Of a DNA stretch of 64,000 bases, positions 36,208 through 45,378 are shown one piece after another. Numbering within the stretch: the stretch's first letter is position 1; each line of letters opens with the position of its first letter. A program made the translations under genes and the position numbers. The stretch is from Defluviimonas sp. SAOS-178_SWC (GTDB taxonomy: Bacteria > Pseudomonadota > Alphaproteobacteria > Rhodobacterales > Rhodobacteraceae), in the NCBI RefSeq assembly GCF_039830135.1, contig NZ_CP156081.1, positions 2,094,001 through 2,158,000 of the forward strand. Reading direction: 5' to 3'. The notes beneath the pieces were generated by a model that saw only the letters and a program-made list of their open reading frames with translations, made no database searches and was not told the origin of the DNA.

Positions 36208-37722
36208 ATGCGCCGCCTTCTCGATCTTCCGTTCATGGTGATCCTCATGGGGATCGGGGCGCTGGCGATGCTGCTTCCGGCGGTCCACGCGCTGACGGTC
36301 AGCGATCATGCAGTGGCCCGTGCGTTCTTCTATTCCGGGATGCTCTTTCTCATGCTGTCCGCCCTTCTCGGGATCGCGACGGCGGCGAACCGGTCGGGAA
36401 ATCCCTCGCGCAGTCATCTCCTGACGCTTCTCGGGACCTTCACGGTCCTGCCCCTCATGCTCGCCGTGCCCTTTGCCGAGGCGGTCCCCGACACCACGCT
36501 TTACAATGCGTGGTGGGAGATGGTGTCGTCCCTGACCACGACCGGCGCCAGCCTTTTCGAACCGGGCCGCCTGCCGCCTTCGGTCCATCTCTGGCGCGCG
36601 CTTACCGGCTGGATGGGCGGGTTCTTCGTCCTTGTGACCGCCGTTGCCATCCTCGCGCCGATGAATCTCGGCGGGTTCGAGGTTCTGAGCGGCGCTCCCG
36701 CCGGGCAGGGGGTGATCGCGGCGGGGCAGGCGGCGCGGGGCGTGGCCCCGTCGGAACGGCTCTGGCGTCACACCAAGACCCTGTTTCCGGCCTATGCCGG
36801 CCTCACGCTGGCGCTCTGGATCGGTCTCATTCTTGCCGGCGACACGGCCCTTGTCGCTGCATGCCACGCGATGTCGACGCTGTCGACCTCCGGCATTTCG
36901 CCCGTGGGTGGGCTCTCCGGCAGCCGATCGGGCGCCTGGGGTGAGTTGGTGATCCTCGTCTTCCTCGTCTTCGCCCTCTCGCGGCGGCTCTATCCGTCCG
37001 GGCGCACGCTTCGCAACACGAGCGGCCTCTTTCTCGACCCCGAGCTGCGCATGTCCCTCCTGATCGTAACGCTGGTGCCGGCGCTCCTGTTCCTGCGCCA
37101 CTGGGTCGGCGCGCTCGAGGTCGATGAGGTCAAGGACACGGCGGCGGCGATACGCGCGCTCTGGGGGACGATTTTCACGGTGCTTTCGTTCCTGACCACG
37201 ACCGGGTTCGAATCCATCGACTGGACCGAGGCGCGCGACTGGTCGGGACTCGCGACGCCGGGCCTGATCCTTGCGGGTCTCGCGGTGATCGGCGGTGGCG
37301 TGGCGACGACGGCGGGGGGCGTGAAGCTTCTGCGGGTCTACGCGCTCTACCGCCACGGGGAACGGGAGATCGAGCGGCTGGTGCATCCGAGTTCCGTCGG
37401 CGGCGCTGGCGCCCAGGCCCGACGCCTGAGACGGCAGGGCGCGCAGATGGCGTGGATCTTCTTCATGCTCTTCGCGCTCTCGATCGCGGTGACGATGCTG
37501 GCGCTGGCGCTGACCGGGCTCGATTTCGTCGCCTCGACCACCTTCGCCGTCTCGGCGCTCTCGACGACCGGCCCCCTTGCCGCCGTCGCGGCCGAGGCCC
37601 CCTTGCCCTGGTCCGAACTGAACGGCGCGGCGCGGGCTGTCACGGCGGCCGCGATGGTGCTCGGGCGGCTGGAAACGCTGGCTATCATCGCGCTTCTCAA
37701 CCCCGACTTCTGGCGCGGCTGA
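36208..37722 (+). CDS. trkH: Trk potassium transporter membrane subunit TrkH
   Basis: 504 residues of hydrophobic helices with K+-filter P-loops recognisable as SLTTTGASLF, STLSTSGISPVGG, SFLTTTGFESIDW and SALSTTGPL. It translocates potassium with TrkA as partner. In Rhodobacteraceae the trkAH pair regularly follows ntrYX, as here. Confidence 0.95.
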   Translation: MRRLLDLPFMVILMGIGALAMLLPAVHALTVSDHAVARAFFYSGMLFLMLSALLGIATAANRSGNPSRSHLLTLLGTFTVLPLMLAVPFAEAVPDTTLYNAWWEMVSSLTTTGASLFEPGRLPPSVHLWRALTGWMGGFFVLVTAVAILAPMNLGGFEVLSGAPAGQGVIAAGQAARGVAPSERLWRHTKTLFPAYAGLTLALWIGLILAGDTALVAACHAMSTLSTSGISPVGGLSGSRSGAWGELVILVFLVFALSRRLYPSGRTLRNTSGLFLDPELRMSLLIVTLVPALLFLRHWVGALEVDEVKDTAAAIRALWGTIFTVLSFLTTTGFESIDWTEARDWSGLATPGLILAGLAVIGGGVATTAGGVKLLRVYALYRHGEREIERLVHPSSVGGAGAQARRLRRQGAQMAWIFFMLFALSIAVTMLALALTGLDFVASTTFAVSALSTTGPLAAVAAEAPLPWSELNGAARAVTAAAMVLGRLETLAIIALLNPDFWRG

Positions 37723-37866
37723 CGTTAGGTCCGGTCCGGCCGCAAATAGGGGGTGGAAAGTCCCGAAATCTTAAGCATACTTCCCCCAAGTCCCCGGTGC
37801 AGCGCCGAGGGGCGGAATTCCGCTCGTAGAAAAGACCTCAAAGAAAAGTACAAGGCGACGATAATC

Positions 37867-38100
37867 ATGGCTGCCGACAAGCAAAATTTGCAAGATGCCT
37901 TTCTCAACCATGTCCGCAAGGCCAAGGTTCCGGTGACGATCTTCCTGATCAACGGCGTGAAACTTCAGGGCGTGATCACCTGGTTTGACAACTTCTGTGT
38001 GCTCCTGCGCCGCGACGGCCAGTCGCAGCTTGTTTACAAGCACGCGATCTCGACGATCATGCCGGGGCAGCCGATCTCTCTTTATGAGGGCGAAGACTGA
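37867..38100 (+). CDS. hfq: RNA chaperone Hfq
   Basis: 77 residues from ATG 37867. Sm1 motif ([27 protein letters not shown]) and Sm2 motif [10 protein letters not shown] are intact; the C-terminal tail is very short (ISLYEGED), as usual in alphaproteobacteria. It promotes sRNA-mRNA pairing, including nitrogen-related control in this group. The last codons overlap the proposed hflX start. Confidence 0.97.
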   Translation: MAADKQNLQDAFLNHVRKAKVPVTIFLINGVKLQGVITWFDNFCVLLRRDGQSQLVYKHAISTIMPGQPISLYEGED

Positions 38101-39380
38101 CCGACGCGCATACCGTCAAGGACCGCCCGACCCGGGCGTTCGTCCTTCATCCCGACCTGAAAACCGGCCGAACCCGGCGGCTGCCCGAAGACGCCCTGGC
38201 CGAGGCCGTGGCGCTCGCCTCCGCACTTCCCGACCTCGACGTCGTCGGCGGAGAGATCGTGCGCCTTCCCAAGGTGCAGGCCGGCATGCTCTTCGGCTCC
38301 GGCAAGATCGAGGAGATGAAACACCGGTTCGCGGAGGACGGGGTGGACCTCGTCTTGGTCGACGGTCCGGTCAGCCCGGTGCAGCAGCGCAACCTTGAAA
38401 AGGAATGGGGCGTCAAGCTCCTCGACCGGACCGGGCTGATCCTTGAGATCTTTGCCGACCGCGCTCGGACGCGGGAAGGGGTGCTTCAGGTCGAGCTTGC
38501 GGCGCTTTCCTACCAGCGCACCCGCCTCGTCCGCGCCTGGACCCACCTTGAGCGCCAGCGTGGCGGCCTCGGCTTTGTCGGCGGTCCCGGCGAGACCCAG
38601 ATCGAGGCCGACCGCCGCGCCATCGACGACGAGGTGGTGAAGATCCGACGCCAGCTTTCGAAAGTCGTGAAGACGCGCGAGCTTCACCGCGCCGCCCGCC
38701 GCAAGGTGCCGTTCCCGATCGTGGCGCTCGTCGGCTACACGAACGCCGGCAAATCGACGCTCTTCAACCGGATGACCGGGGCGGAGGTGCTGGCCAAGGA
38801 CATGCTTTTCGCCACGCTCGACCCGACGATGCGCGGCGTGACGCTGCCGTCCGGCAAGAAGGTGATCCTGTCCGACACGGTGGGCTTCATCTCCGACCTT
38901 CCCACGCAGCTTGTCGCCGCCTTTCGCGCGACGCTGGAAGAGGTGCTGGAGGCCGACCTCATCCTGCATGTCCGCGACATCTCCCATGCCGAAACCGAGG
39001 CGCAGGCGGCCGACGTCGCCGAGATCCTCGAAAGCCTCGGCGTGAAAGAGGACGTTCCGCTCTTCGAGGTCTGGAACAAGATCGACCTTCTGCCGGAGAC
39101 CCGGCGCGAGGCGCTGAAGGTGCAGGACGCCCGCAGCCCCGGTACGCACGCGGTATCGGCCCTTACCGGCGAGGGGTTGCCGGCGCTTTTCGACGCGATC
39201 TCCGCCGCGCTGGACGAGGACCGGCACGAGGACACCCTCGTCCTGCCCTTCGCGGCCGGGCGCAAGCGCGCGTGGCTCCACGATGCGGGCGTCATACAGG
39301 CCGAGCGCGAGGGCGAGGAGGGCCACCACCTGACCGTCCGCTGGACTGCCCGCCAGAAGGCGGTCTTCGAAGCGCTCTAG
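38097..39380 (+). CDS. hflX: GTPase HflX, probable CTG start overlapping hfq
   Basis: 427 residues if translation begins at CTG 38097. The frame has no ATG, GTG or TTG between the upstream in-frame stop at 38085 and GTG 38208. Starting at 38208 would delete the conserved N-terminal segment ([20 protein letters not shown]). GAGGG at 38086-38090 stands 6 bp before CTG, which overlaps the hfq stop as CTGA. G-domain: [19 protein letters not shown]. It splits stalled or stressed ribosomes. Stop codon overlaps the convergent acylase stop. Confidence 0.88.
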   Translation: MTDAHTVKDRPTRAFVLHPDLKTGRTRRLPEDALAEAVALASALPDLDVVGGEIVRLPKVQAGMLFGSGKIEEMKHRFAEDGVDLVLVDGPVSPVQQRNLEKEWGVKLLDRTGLILEIFADRARTREGVLQVELAALSYQRTRLVRAWTHLERQRGGLGFVGGPGETQIEADRRAIDDEVVKIRRQLSKVVKTRELHRAARRKVPFPIVALVGYTNAGKSTLFNRMTGAEVLAKDMLFATLDPTMRGVTLPSGKKVILSDTVGFISDLPTQLVAAFRATLEEVLEADLILHVRDISHAETEAQAADVAEILESLGVKEDVPLFEVWNKIDLLPETRREALKVQDARSPGTHAVSALTGEGLPALFDAISAALDEDRHEDTLVLPFAAGRKRAWLHDAGVIQAEREGEEGHHLTVRWTARQKAVFEAL

Positions 39381-41845
39381 TTCGCCGCTGCCGGTTCGAG
39401 CCGGGTGATCCCGGTCGCCGCTGCCCGCGCAAGCTCCGGGTCGAGCGACATCGGCACATATTCGCCCCGCCGCCACAGCGCGCTCAGGTCATCATAGTGC
39501 CGGCTCAGCGGGTGGCCGGACTGGCCTGTCGAGATGATGAAGACCGAACTGTCGGGATCGGCGAAATCGTAAACGCCGCGATAGCCGGCGCCGTTGACGT
39601 TGAGATAGGGTTCCGGCCCGCTGCCGGCCGTCCGCCCCCGGTCGAGCGTGTGGTCGCCGCCGCTCGTCGACTGGCGGATGTTCACCAGCCATTTCACGAC
39701 CGGCATCCGGCCGAGGACCGGGTGGTCCTGCGTCGCCTGATGCGCGTCGCCCCAGCGCCAGCTCTCGACATTGGACCCGTAGCGTTCGGAGAGCTCGACC
39801 AGCGCATCGTCCAGCGCCATCCGCGCGATCTCGGTGCAGGTCTCTTCCGGCGCCGACTGCATGATGTCACACCAGCGGCCGGCCCCGTCGATATTGCGGT
39901 AGACCCGTTCGATGAAAAGCGGCTCGACATGGGTGAAAGCATCGGCGAGCGGGCCGATCTCGTCGCGAATGAGCCGGTTCTGAAGCGCCCGGACCCAGGC
40001 CGCATAGATCAGCGGTTCGGGCAGATGCTCGTTCATGTCGCCGTCCCATTCGGCCAGCACTTCGAGCGCGCGTTGCCTGAGCCGTTCCGGGGTCCCGTTC
40101 GGCGCCGCCTCGCCGGTGAACCACAGATCGGCGGCGATCAACGGCAGGATCGTCCGTGCCGCAGGCGATACGGTATCAAGCTGGGCGGCGATGAAGCTCT
40201 CGCGGCTGTGGACCTCGCGCTCCTGCATGAGGCGCGTCCAGCGCTGCACCCGCTGGGTGTCGCCCCAGGTGAAGCTCACATGGCGCGGGAACGGGCGGTC
40301 CACGGTCTTGTTGTTGGTGTTGCCGACGATGCCGCCCTCTGGGTTCACGAAGCGCGGGTTGGCGGAATAGGGCAGGCGGCCCTTCCAGCGGTTCTCCGGC
40401 ATCCAACCGAGGGCGGGCATCCGGCCCTCGCCCCGCGTCGCGGGGTCGCGGCCGGGCATCGCCCCGAACATCACCATGGCGATACCGCTTTGATCGGCCA
40501 TCGTGACATTCTGCGCCGGCGCAACGAAATCCTTGCCGGCCGCGATGCCGTCGTCGATGCTTTTCGCCTGCATGAGCCGGATCGCGGCGGTCATCGAGGC
40601 GTCCGCCGGGTCGAGCGCGGTCCAGCTCAGGGCCGCGACATGGCCCTGCGGCGTGATCGAGTCGAGGTTGTAATGCGTGCCCGGCAGGACCGGGCCATTG
40701 TCGCTCCACCTCAGGGTGAAGGTGATCGGGGGCGCGTCCTTCACCTCGATGATCGAACGGCGACTGACGAAGGGCTTCCAGCCGTCCGGCGTCCGGTAGC
40801 GCTCGGGATCGGCGGGGTTCAGTTCCTCCAGCCGGATGTCCTGATCGTCGAGCCAGGCGGCGGTGATGCCCCAGCCGAAATTCGCGTTGCGCCCCGACAG
40901 TACGGCGGGAATCCCGGGGATCGTCGCGCCGATCACCCCGCCGGATCGCAGTTCCAGACGCGCAAGATACCAGAGCGACGGCGCCGAAAAGTCGAGATGG
41001 GGATCGTTGGCCAGAAGCGAGCCGCCGGCGGCCGAGCGCGACGGGGCCGCCGCCCAGGCGTTCGAGGCACCCGCGAAGGGCAGGCGGGCGACCGGCGACA
41101 GGGGATCGTCCGGGCCGGCATCGAGCGCCGCATAGGACCGCTTCACCCCCGGCACGAGGCTCGCATAAGGCGGCAGGGAGGCGACGCCCGCGCCGGTCAC
41201 GTCCGGCATCAGGTCGCGCGCCCAGTCCTCGGACAGAAGCGACAGCCGCGCGCGCAGCACCTCCGCGTCGATCTGCGCGGTCGACCGCATCGCCATCAGC
41301 TTCAGGATCGCGATGGAATCCGCCGGCTGCCAATAGGATATCTCGTTGGAGAAAAAGAAGAACTCCGGCGCGCCGCGGCCCTTGGCTTCGGCATTGACGA
41401 TACCGATCCAGGCATTCACCCCGCGCGAATAGGCCTCCAGCGCGGCTTTCGTCTCGGCGTCCTGCGCGGCGACCGAGCGCACCGCGAGGCCGTGCAGATC
41501 GAGCCGCCGCATCAGTTCGTCGGTCTTGACGCTGCTCTCGCCGAACACTTCCGACAGCCGCCCCTGCACGGTCCGCCGCAGGATCGTCATCTGCCAGAGC
41601 CGGTCCTGGGCATGGGCGAAGCCGAGGGCGAAGAAGACATCCGCGTCGCTCGTACCGAAGAGATGCGGGACATCGGCGGTATCGCGCACGATCTCGACCG
41701 GCGCGCCGATCCCTTCGGTGCGGAAATCCTCGCCGTAATCGGGAAGCGACCGGGCGGCGAAATAATATCCGAGCGCCAGCGTTCCCCCGGCCAGAAGCAC
41801 GAGCGCCGAGAAGATGCGCAAAAGCCAGCGAAACGCAGTCAGCAT
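39377..41845 (-). CDS. Penicillin-acylase-family N-terminal nucleophile hydrolase
   Basis: 822 residues from ATG 41845, giving a signal/anchor helix (FRWLLRIFSALVLLAGGTLALGYY). DVPHLFGTSDADVFFALGFAHAQDRLWQM is the classical alpha-chain start, and PFAGASNAWAAAPSRS holds the presumed nucleophilic Ser (SNAW) that becomes the beta-chain N-terminus after autocleavage. Family members cleave penicillins, acyl-homoserine lactones or other amides in the periplasm. The substrate is unknown. Confidence 0.9.
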   Translation of the reverse strand: MLTAFRWLLRIFSALVLLAGGTLALGYYFAARSLPDYGEDFRTEGIGAPVEIVRDTADVPHLFGTSDADVFFALGFAHAQDRLWQMTILRRTVQGRLSEVFGESSVKTDELMRRLDLHGLAVRSVAAQDAETKAALEAYSRGVNAWIGIVNAEAKGRGAPEFFFFSNEISYWQPADSIAILKLMAMRSTAQIDAEVLRARLSLLSEDWARDLMPDVTGAGVASLPPYASLVPGVKRSYAALDAGPDDPLSPVARLPFAGASNAWAAAPSRSAAGGSLLANDPHLDFSAPSLWYLARLELRSGGVIGATIPGIPAVLSGRNANFGWGITAAWLDDQDIRLEELNPADPERYRTPDGWKPFVSRRSIIEVKDAPPITFTLRWSDNGPVLPGTHYNLDSITPQGHVAALSWTALDPADASMTAAIRLMQAKSIDDGIAAGKDFVAPAQNVTMADQSGIAMVMFGAMPGRDPATRGEGRMPALGWMPENRWKGRLPYSANPRFVNPEGGIVGNTNNKTVDRPFPRHVSFTWGDTQRVQRWTRLMQEREVHSRESFIAAQLDTVSPAARTILPLIAADLWFTGEAAPNGTPERLRQRALEVLAEWDGDMNEHLPEPLIYAAWVRALQNRLIRDEIGPLADAFTHVEPLFIERVYRNIDGAGRWCDIMQSAPEETCTEIARMALDDALVELSERYGSNVESWRWGDAHQATQDHPVLGRMPVVKWLVNIRQSTSGGDHTLDRGRTAGSGPEPYLNVNGAGYRGVYDFADPDSSVFIISTGQSGHPLSRHYDDLSALWRRGEYVPMSLDPELARAAATGITRLEPAAAN

Positions 41846-41973
41846 GGGATCCGACGAAGCTCGAGCCAGGTGCGCCCGCTGCCGGCACCGGACCACGGAA
41901 CCGGTTGACGGCACGGGCAGGGCGGTTAACTAGGGCAGAACGGCTCCGGCTGCAATGATCTTGGGAGGAACGG

Positions 41974-42846
41974 ATGGCAAGGGTGGCATTTCTCGGCCTC
42001 GGCGTGATGGGCTTTCCGATGGCCGGGCACCTCGCGGCAAAGGGACACGAGGTCACGGTCTACAACCGGAGCGCCGCGAAGGCCGCGTCCTGGGTCGAAA
42101 CGCATGGCCACCGCTCGGCCCCGACCCCGCGCGAGGCGGCGGCGGGGGCGGCGTTCGTGATGGCCTGCGTCGGCAATGACGACGACCTCCGCGCCGTCTG
42201 CACCGGCCCCGACGGTGCCTTCGCGGGCATGGCCGAGGGCGCGCTCTTCATCGACCACACCACGGTTTCGGCCGCCGTCACCCGCGAATTGTCGGGCCTT
42301 GCCGCGCAATCCGGCATCGGCTTCGTCGATGCCCCGGTCTCGGGCGGACAGGCGGGGGCCGAGAACGGTGTCTTGTCGGTCATGTGCGGCGGCGACGCGG
42401 CGGCCTATGCCAGGGCCGAGCCGGTGATCGCCGCCTATGCGAGGGTCTGCCGCCTTCTCGGTCCTTCGGGCGCGGGACAGCTGACCAAGATGGTCAACCA
42501 GATCTGCATCGCCGGACTTGTCCAGGGCCTCTCCGAAGGGCTCCACTTCGCCGAGACGGCCGGGCTAGACATCGAGGCGGTGGTCGAGGTGATCAGCCAG
42601 GGCGCCGCCGGATCCTGGCAGATGGCCAACCGCCACAAGACGATGAAGGACGGCAAGTTCGATTACGGGTTCGCCGTCGACTGGATGCGCAAGGATCTCG
42701 GGATCTGCCTCGCGACCGCGAACGAGACCGGCGCGAGCCTTCCCGTCACCGCGCTCGTCGACCAGTTCTACAAGGACGTGCAGCGGATGGGCGGCGGTCG
42801 CTGGGACACGTCGAGCCTCATCGCGCGGCTCCGCGCCGCCGGCTAG
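41974..42846 (+). CDS. NAD(P)-dependent oxidoreductase, 3-hydroxyisobutyrate dehydrogenase family
   Basis: 290 residues. N-terminal Rossmann fold VAFLGLGVMGFPMAGHLA, the conserved VDAPVSGGQAGAENGVLSVM substrate loop and catalytic lysine in LTKMVNQICIAG. It is the beta-hydroxyacid dehydrogenase type (3-hydroxyisobutyrate, tartronate semialdehyde or succinate semialdehyde reductases); the exact substrate is not readable. Single gene, divergent from the acylase. Confidence 0.9.
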   Translation: MARVAFLGLGVMGFPMAGHLAAKGHEVTVYNRSAAKAASWVETHGHRSAPTPREAAAGAAFVMACVGNDDDLRAVCTGPDGAFAGMAEGALFIDHTTVSAAVTRELSGLAAQSGIGFVDAPVSGGQAGAENGVLSVMCGGDAAAYARAEPVIAAYARVCRLLGPSGAGQLTKMVNQICIAGLVQGLSEGLHFAETAGLDIEAVVEVISQGAAGSWQMANRHKTMKDGKFDYGFAVDWMRKDLGICLATANETGASLPVTALVDQFYKDVQRMGGGRWDTSSLIARLRAAG

Positions 42847-42895
42847 GATCGGTAAAGCCCGCCCCTTCTTCTTGGCGCAAATACTCCGGGTGGGT

Positions 42896-42942
42896 CCGGG
42901 AGGGCAGCGCCCTCCCGGCGGATCGGCCGCGTCAGCGGCCGA
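42896..42942. repeat. Two tandem perfect hairpins in a convergent gap; candidate family-wide intergenic repeat
   Basis: A 10-bp stem (42896-42905 with 42909-42918, 3-nt loop) is followed 4 bp later by an 8-bp stem (42923-42930 with 42935-42942, loop GTCA). They lie between the convergent dehydrogenase and SYLF genes. The preceding CTTCTTGGCGCAAATACTCC at 42868-42887 resembles a sequence I remember as recurrent in Rhodobacteraceae intergenic regions. A bidirectional terminator is likely. Confidence 0.55.
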
Positions 42943-42949
42943 CTTCCGG

Positions 42950-43507
42950 TCAGGGAATGATGCGGGTGTATTTCGTGCCTTCGAGCGTCGCCCCGGCAAT
43001 GAAACCCGACTGACCGAAGACGAGGGCGATCACCGGCGCGAGCGTCGTCGTCGTATCCGCCGCAAGCGAGCCACCCTGATCCGGCAGCGCGTATTTCGCG
43101 TCCGCGCCCACTGCCCAGCCGTCGGCCGCGCGGAAATCGGCCAGGGCCGGCTGGGTCATGAAGAAGAGCGCATGGGCATATTGCTGCGCCCCGATCTGCA
43201 AGCCCCAGCTTGCCTGCGCAGCGGAATAGTAATCCACCGTCACGTCGTTGATCCGAAGCGCCCCGCGCCCGTAGGCGCCGCCGAAGACGAAGCCCGCCTC
43301 GGTCATCAGGGGCATGTAGAGAACACCCGCCGCCTTGTTCATCAGATCCTGCGTGCCGGGATAGCGCGAGGTCAGGAAGTCCCGCGTCGCATCCACCCGC
43401 GCATCGAGCCGCGCCGCCCCGTTGTTGCCGACCCCGTTGCCGCAGGCAGACAGGCCCAGCAGGGCGCCCCCGGAAATAACCATATTACGACGGGAAAGTC
43501 CGTTCAT
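42950..43507 (-). CDS. SYLF (YSC84-like) domain lipoprotein with twin-arginine signal
   Basis: 185 residues. The N-terminus has SRRNMVISGGALLGLSAC: a twin-arginine pair and a lipobox Cys near residue 22. The mature part (AGVLYMPLMTEAGFVFGGAYGRGAL, WGLQIGAQQYAHALFFMT) matches the SYLF/YSC84 lipid-binding domain. It is probably anchored in the periplasm or outer membrane. Downstream of hemB with a 128-bp gap, so likely its own promoter. Confidence 0.82.
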   Translation of the reverse strand: MNGLSRRNMVISGGALLGLSACGNGVGNNGAARLDARVDATRDFLTSRYPGTQDLMNKAAGVLYMPLMTEAGFVFGGAYGRGALRINDVTVDYYSAAQASWGLQIGAQQYAHALFFMTQPALADFRAADGWAVGADAKYALPDQGGSLAADTTTTLAPVIALVFGQSGFIAGATLEGTKYTRIIP

Positions 43508-43635
43508 CTCACTGCTCCGCTCTCAAATACCCATGCCGGCCTTATCCGGCCGGTCCCCTACCATCTATAGGGCAGAACGCCCGGCCTGTCATTAAGTGTT
43601 GTGGAGGCTCACGCGATGTTGCGCGGTCCGCCGCC

Positions 43636-44631
43636 TCACTGGCCGAGGATCCGCGCCACGTCCGGCGCGAAATAGGTGAGAACCCCGTCGCAGCCCGCCC
43701 GCCGGAACGACATCAGGCTTTCGAGGATGACCTCCTCATTCACCCAGCCGTTCAGGACCGCGCCCTTCAGCATCGCGTATTCGCCCGAGACCTGGTAGGC
43801 GAAGGTCGGGACGCCGAAGGCGTCCTTCACCGCGCGGCAGATGTCGAGATAGGGCATGCCCGGCTTGACCATCACCATGTCGGCGCCTTCGGCCAGATCC
43901 CGCGCCACCAGCCGCAGCGCCTCGTCGGCATTGCCGGGGTTCATCTGGTAGGTCTTCTTGTCGCCCTTCAACGCCCCCGACGCCCCCACCGCGTCGCGGA
44001 AAGGCCCGTAGAAGCTCGACGCATATTTCGCGGCATAGGAGAGGATCGTCACATCCTTGTGGCCCGCCGCCTCGAGCGCCGCGCGCATCGCGCCGACCCG
44101 CCCGTCCATCATGTCGGACGGTCCGAGAATGTCGGCCCCCGCCTCGGCCTGCGCCAGCGCCATCTTCGCCAAGGCCTCGACCGTCTCGTCGTTCAGGATC
44201 ACGCCGTCGCGCACCAGCCCGTCATGGCCGTTGGAATTGTAGGGATCGAGTGCCACGTCGGTCATCACCGCGATCTCCGGCACCGCCGCCTTGATCGCGC
44301 GCACCGCGCGGTTCGACAGGTTCTCGGGGTTCCAGGCCTCCTCGCAGGCCTCGGTCTTCAGCGCCGGGTCGGTATAGGGAAAGAGGCAGATCGCCGGAAT
44401 GCCGAGTGCTGCCGCCTCTTCCGCGGCACGTGCCGCTCCTTCCACCGTCCGCCGCACCACGCCGGGCATTGACGGCACCTCAGCATCCGCGCCCGGCACG
44501 TCGGTCACGAAGACCGGCCAGATCAGGTCCTTCACCGACAGCCGGTGTTCCTGCACGAGGTCGCGCAGGGCGGCGGACCGGCGGAGGCGGCGCAGCCGCG
44601 TGGCGGGGAAGGGGGCCTGGATCGGGGTCAT
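43636..44631 (-). CDS. hemB: Porphobilinogen synthase (delta-aminolevulinate dehydratase), zinc-cysteine-free type
   Basis: 331 residues. Schiff-base lysines are seen in SYAAKYASSFYGPFRDA (Lys202) and MVMVKPGMPYLD (Lys256). The metal-site segment reads DVALDPYNSNGHDG (125-138), without the three cysteines of the zinc enzymes. R. capsulatus HemB, known to be metal-independent, has the same feature. It condenses two 5-aminolevulinate molecules for heme, bacteriochlorophyll and cobalamin. Confidence 0.96.
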   Translation of the reverse strand: MTPIQAPFPATRLRRLRRSAALRDLVQEHRLSVKDLIWPVFVTDVPGADAEVPSMPGVVRRTVEGAARAAEEAAALGIPAICLFPYTDPALKTEACEEAWNPENLSNRAVRAIKAAVPEIAVMTDVALDPYNSNGHDGLVRDGVILNDETVEALAKMALAQAEAGADILGPSDMMDGRVGAMRAALEAAGHKDVTILSYAAKYASSFYGPFRDAVGASGALKGDKKTYQMNPGNADEALRLVARDLAEGADMVMVKPGMPYLDICRAVKDAFGVPTFAYQVSGEYAMLKGAVLNGWVNEEVILESLMSFRRAGCDGVLTYFAPDVARILGQ

Positions 44632-44749
44632 GTCGCGCCTCTGGTCTTGGTCGGATCAACGGGTTACATGGATCGGGGCGCATCTCAAGGGTGGAAACCG
44701 TCGCAGGGCGGCACTAGCATCGCTTGCAACGTCGGGCCGGGGGCAGGAT

Positions 44750-45277
44750 TTGGACTGGACGAAACTGATTTTCGACCTGATCGACCTCAGGTCCTTTTCC
44801 AACCTTTGGTACTGGATCGCGCTGGCCGTCACCTGGTCGTCCGCCTCGCACTGGGTGTTGGGCATTCCCTACGACATGGTGCTGCGCGCGCGCCGGCGCG
44901 GCGGCCAGGCGGAGGCGGACCTGGAGGACATGGTCCGAATCAATATCAGCCGCCTCCTATATATCGAGCGCGAGGCCGGGGTGATCCTGCTTGCCATGCT
45001 CGCCTTCGCGCTGACCTCGCTGGCGCTTCTGGGCTTTCTCTACAAGGTCGAATTCTGCCAGGCGGTGTTCCTGATCGCGCTGCCCCTGTCGTTCGTCGGG
45101 ATGATGAGCATCGCGACCGCTCGGAAGATCGAGGCGACCGGGGACCGGGGCGAAGCCCTCCACCGCCGGCTGGCCCTGCACCGGGTCACTGTGCAGGTGA
45201 TCGGCATGATCTCCATCTTCGTCACCGCCTTCTGGGGCATGCTCCAGAATTACAACGTGTCGATCCTGCCGGGCTGA
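44750..45277 (+). CDS. Small integral membrane protein (labelled 'component of SufBCD complex' in relatives)
   Basis: 175 residues from TTG 44750, matching the MDW start of relatives (LDWTKLIFDLIDLRSFSNLWYWI). The frame is open upstream but that part looks non-coding and overlaps hemB's start region. Four helices: WYWIALAVTWSSASHWVLG, VILLAMLAFALTSLALLGF, AVFLIALPLSFVGMMSIA and VQVIGMISIFVTAFWGML. The SufBCD label is inherited from databases, as I recall, and I see no support for it in sequence. Confidence 0.75.
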   Translation: MDWTKLIFDLIDLRSFSNLWYWIALAVTWSSASHWVLGIPYDMVLRARRRGGQAEADLEDMVRINISRLLYIEREAGVILLAMLAFALTSLALLGFLYKVEFCQAVFLIALPLSFVGMMSIATARKIEATGDRGEALHRRLALHRVTVQVIGMISIFVTAFWGMLQNYNVSILPG

Positions 45278-45378
45278 CGACTGGACCTCAAGTCGTTCCG
45301 CCCCCAGACGGGAGAATTCGACCGCCACGACGGCGATTTCCGATTCAACATGACTGAAAAACCCTCTAGGGGAAGGCG

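Noticed and set aside
38208..39380. GTG 38208 as the hflX start
   Set aside because: Would remove the conserved N-terminal segment and leaves a 108-bp gap after hfq; no better RBS than the CTG at 38097.
39272..41908. Long plus-strand open frame opposite the penicillin-acylase-type gene
   Set aside because: Antisense artefact of high-GC codon use; the minus strand has a complete acylase with all motifs.
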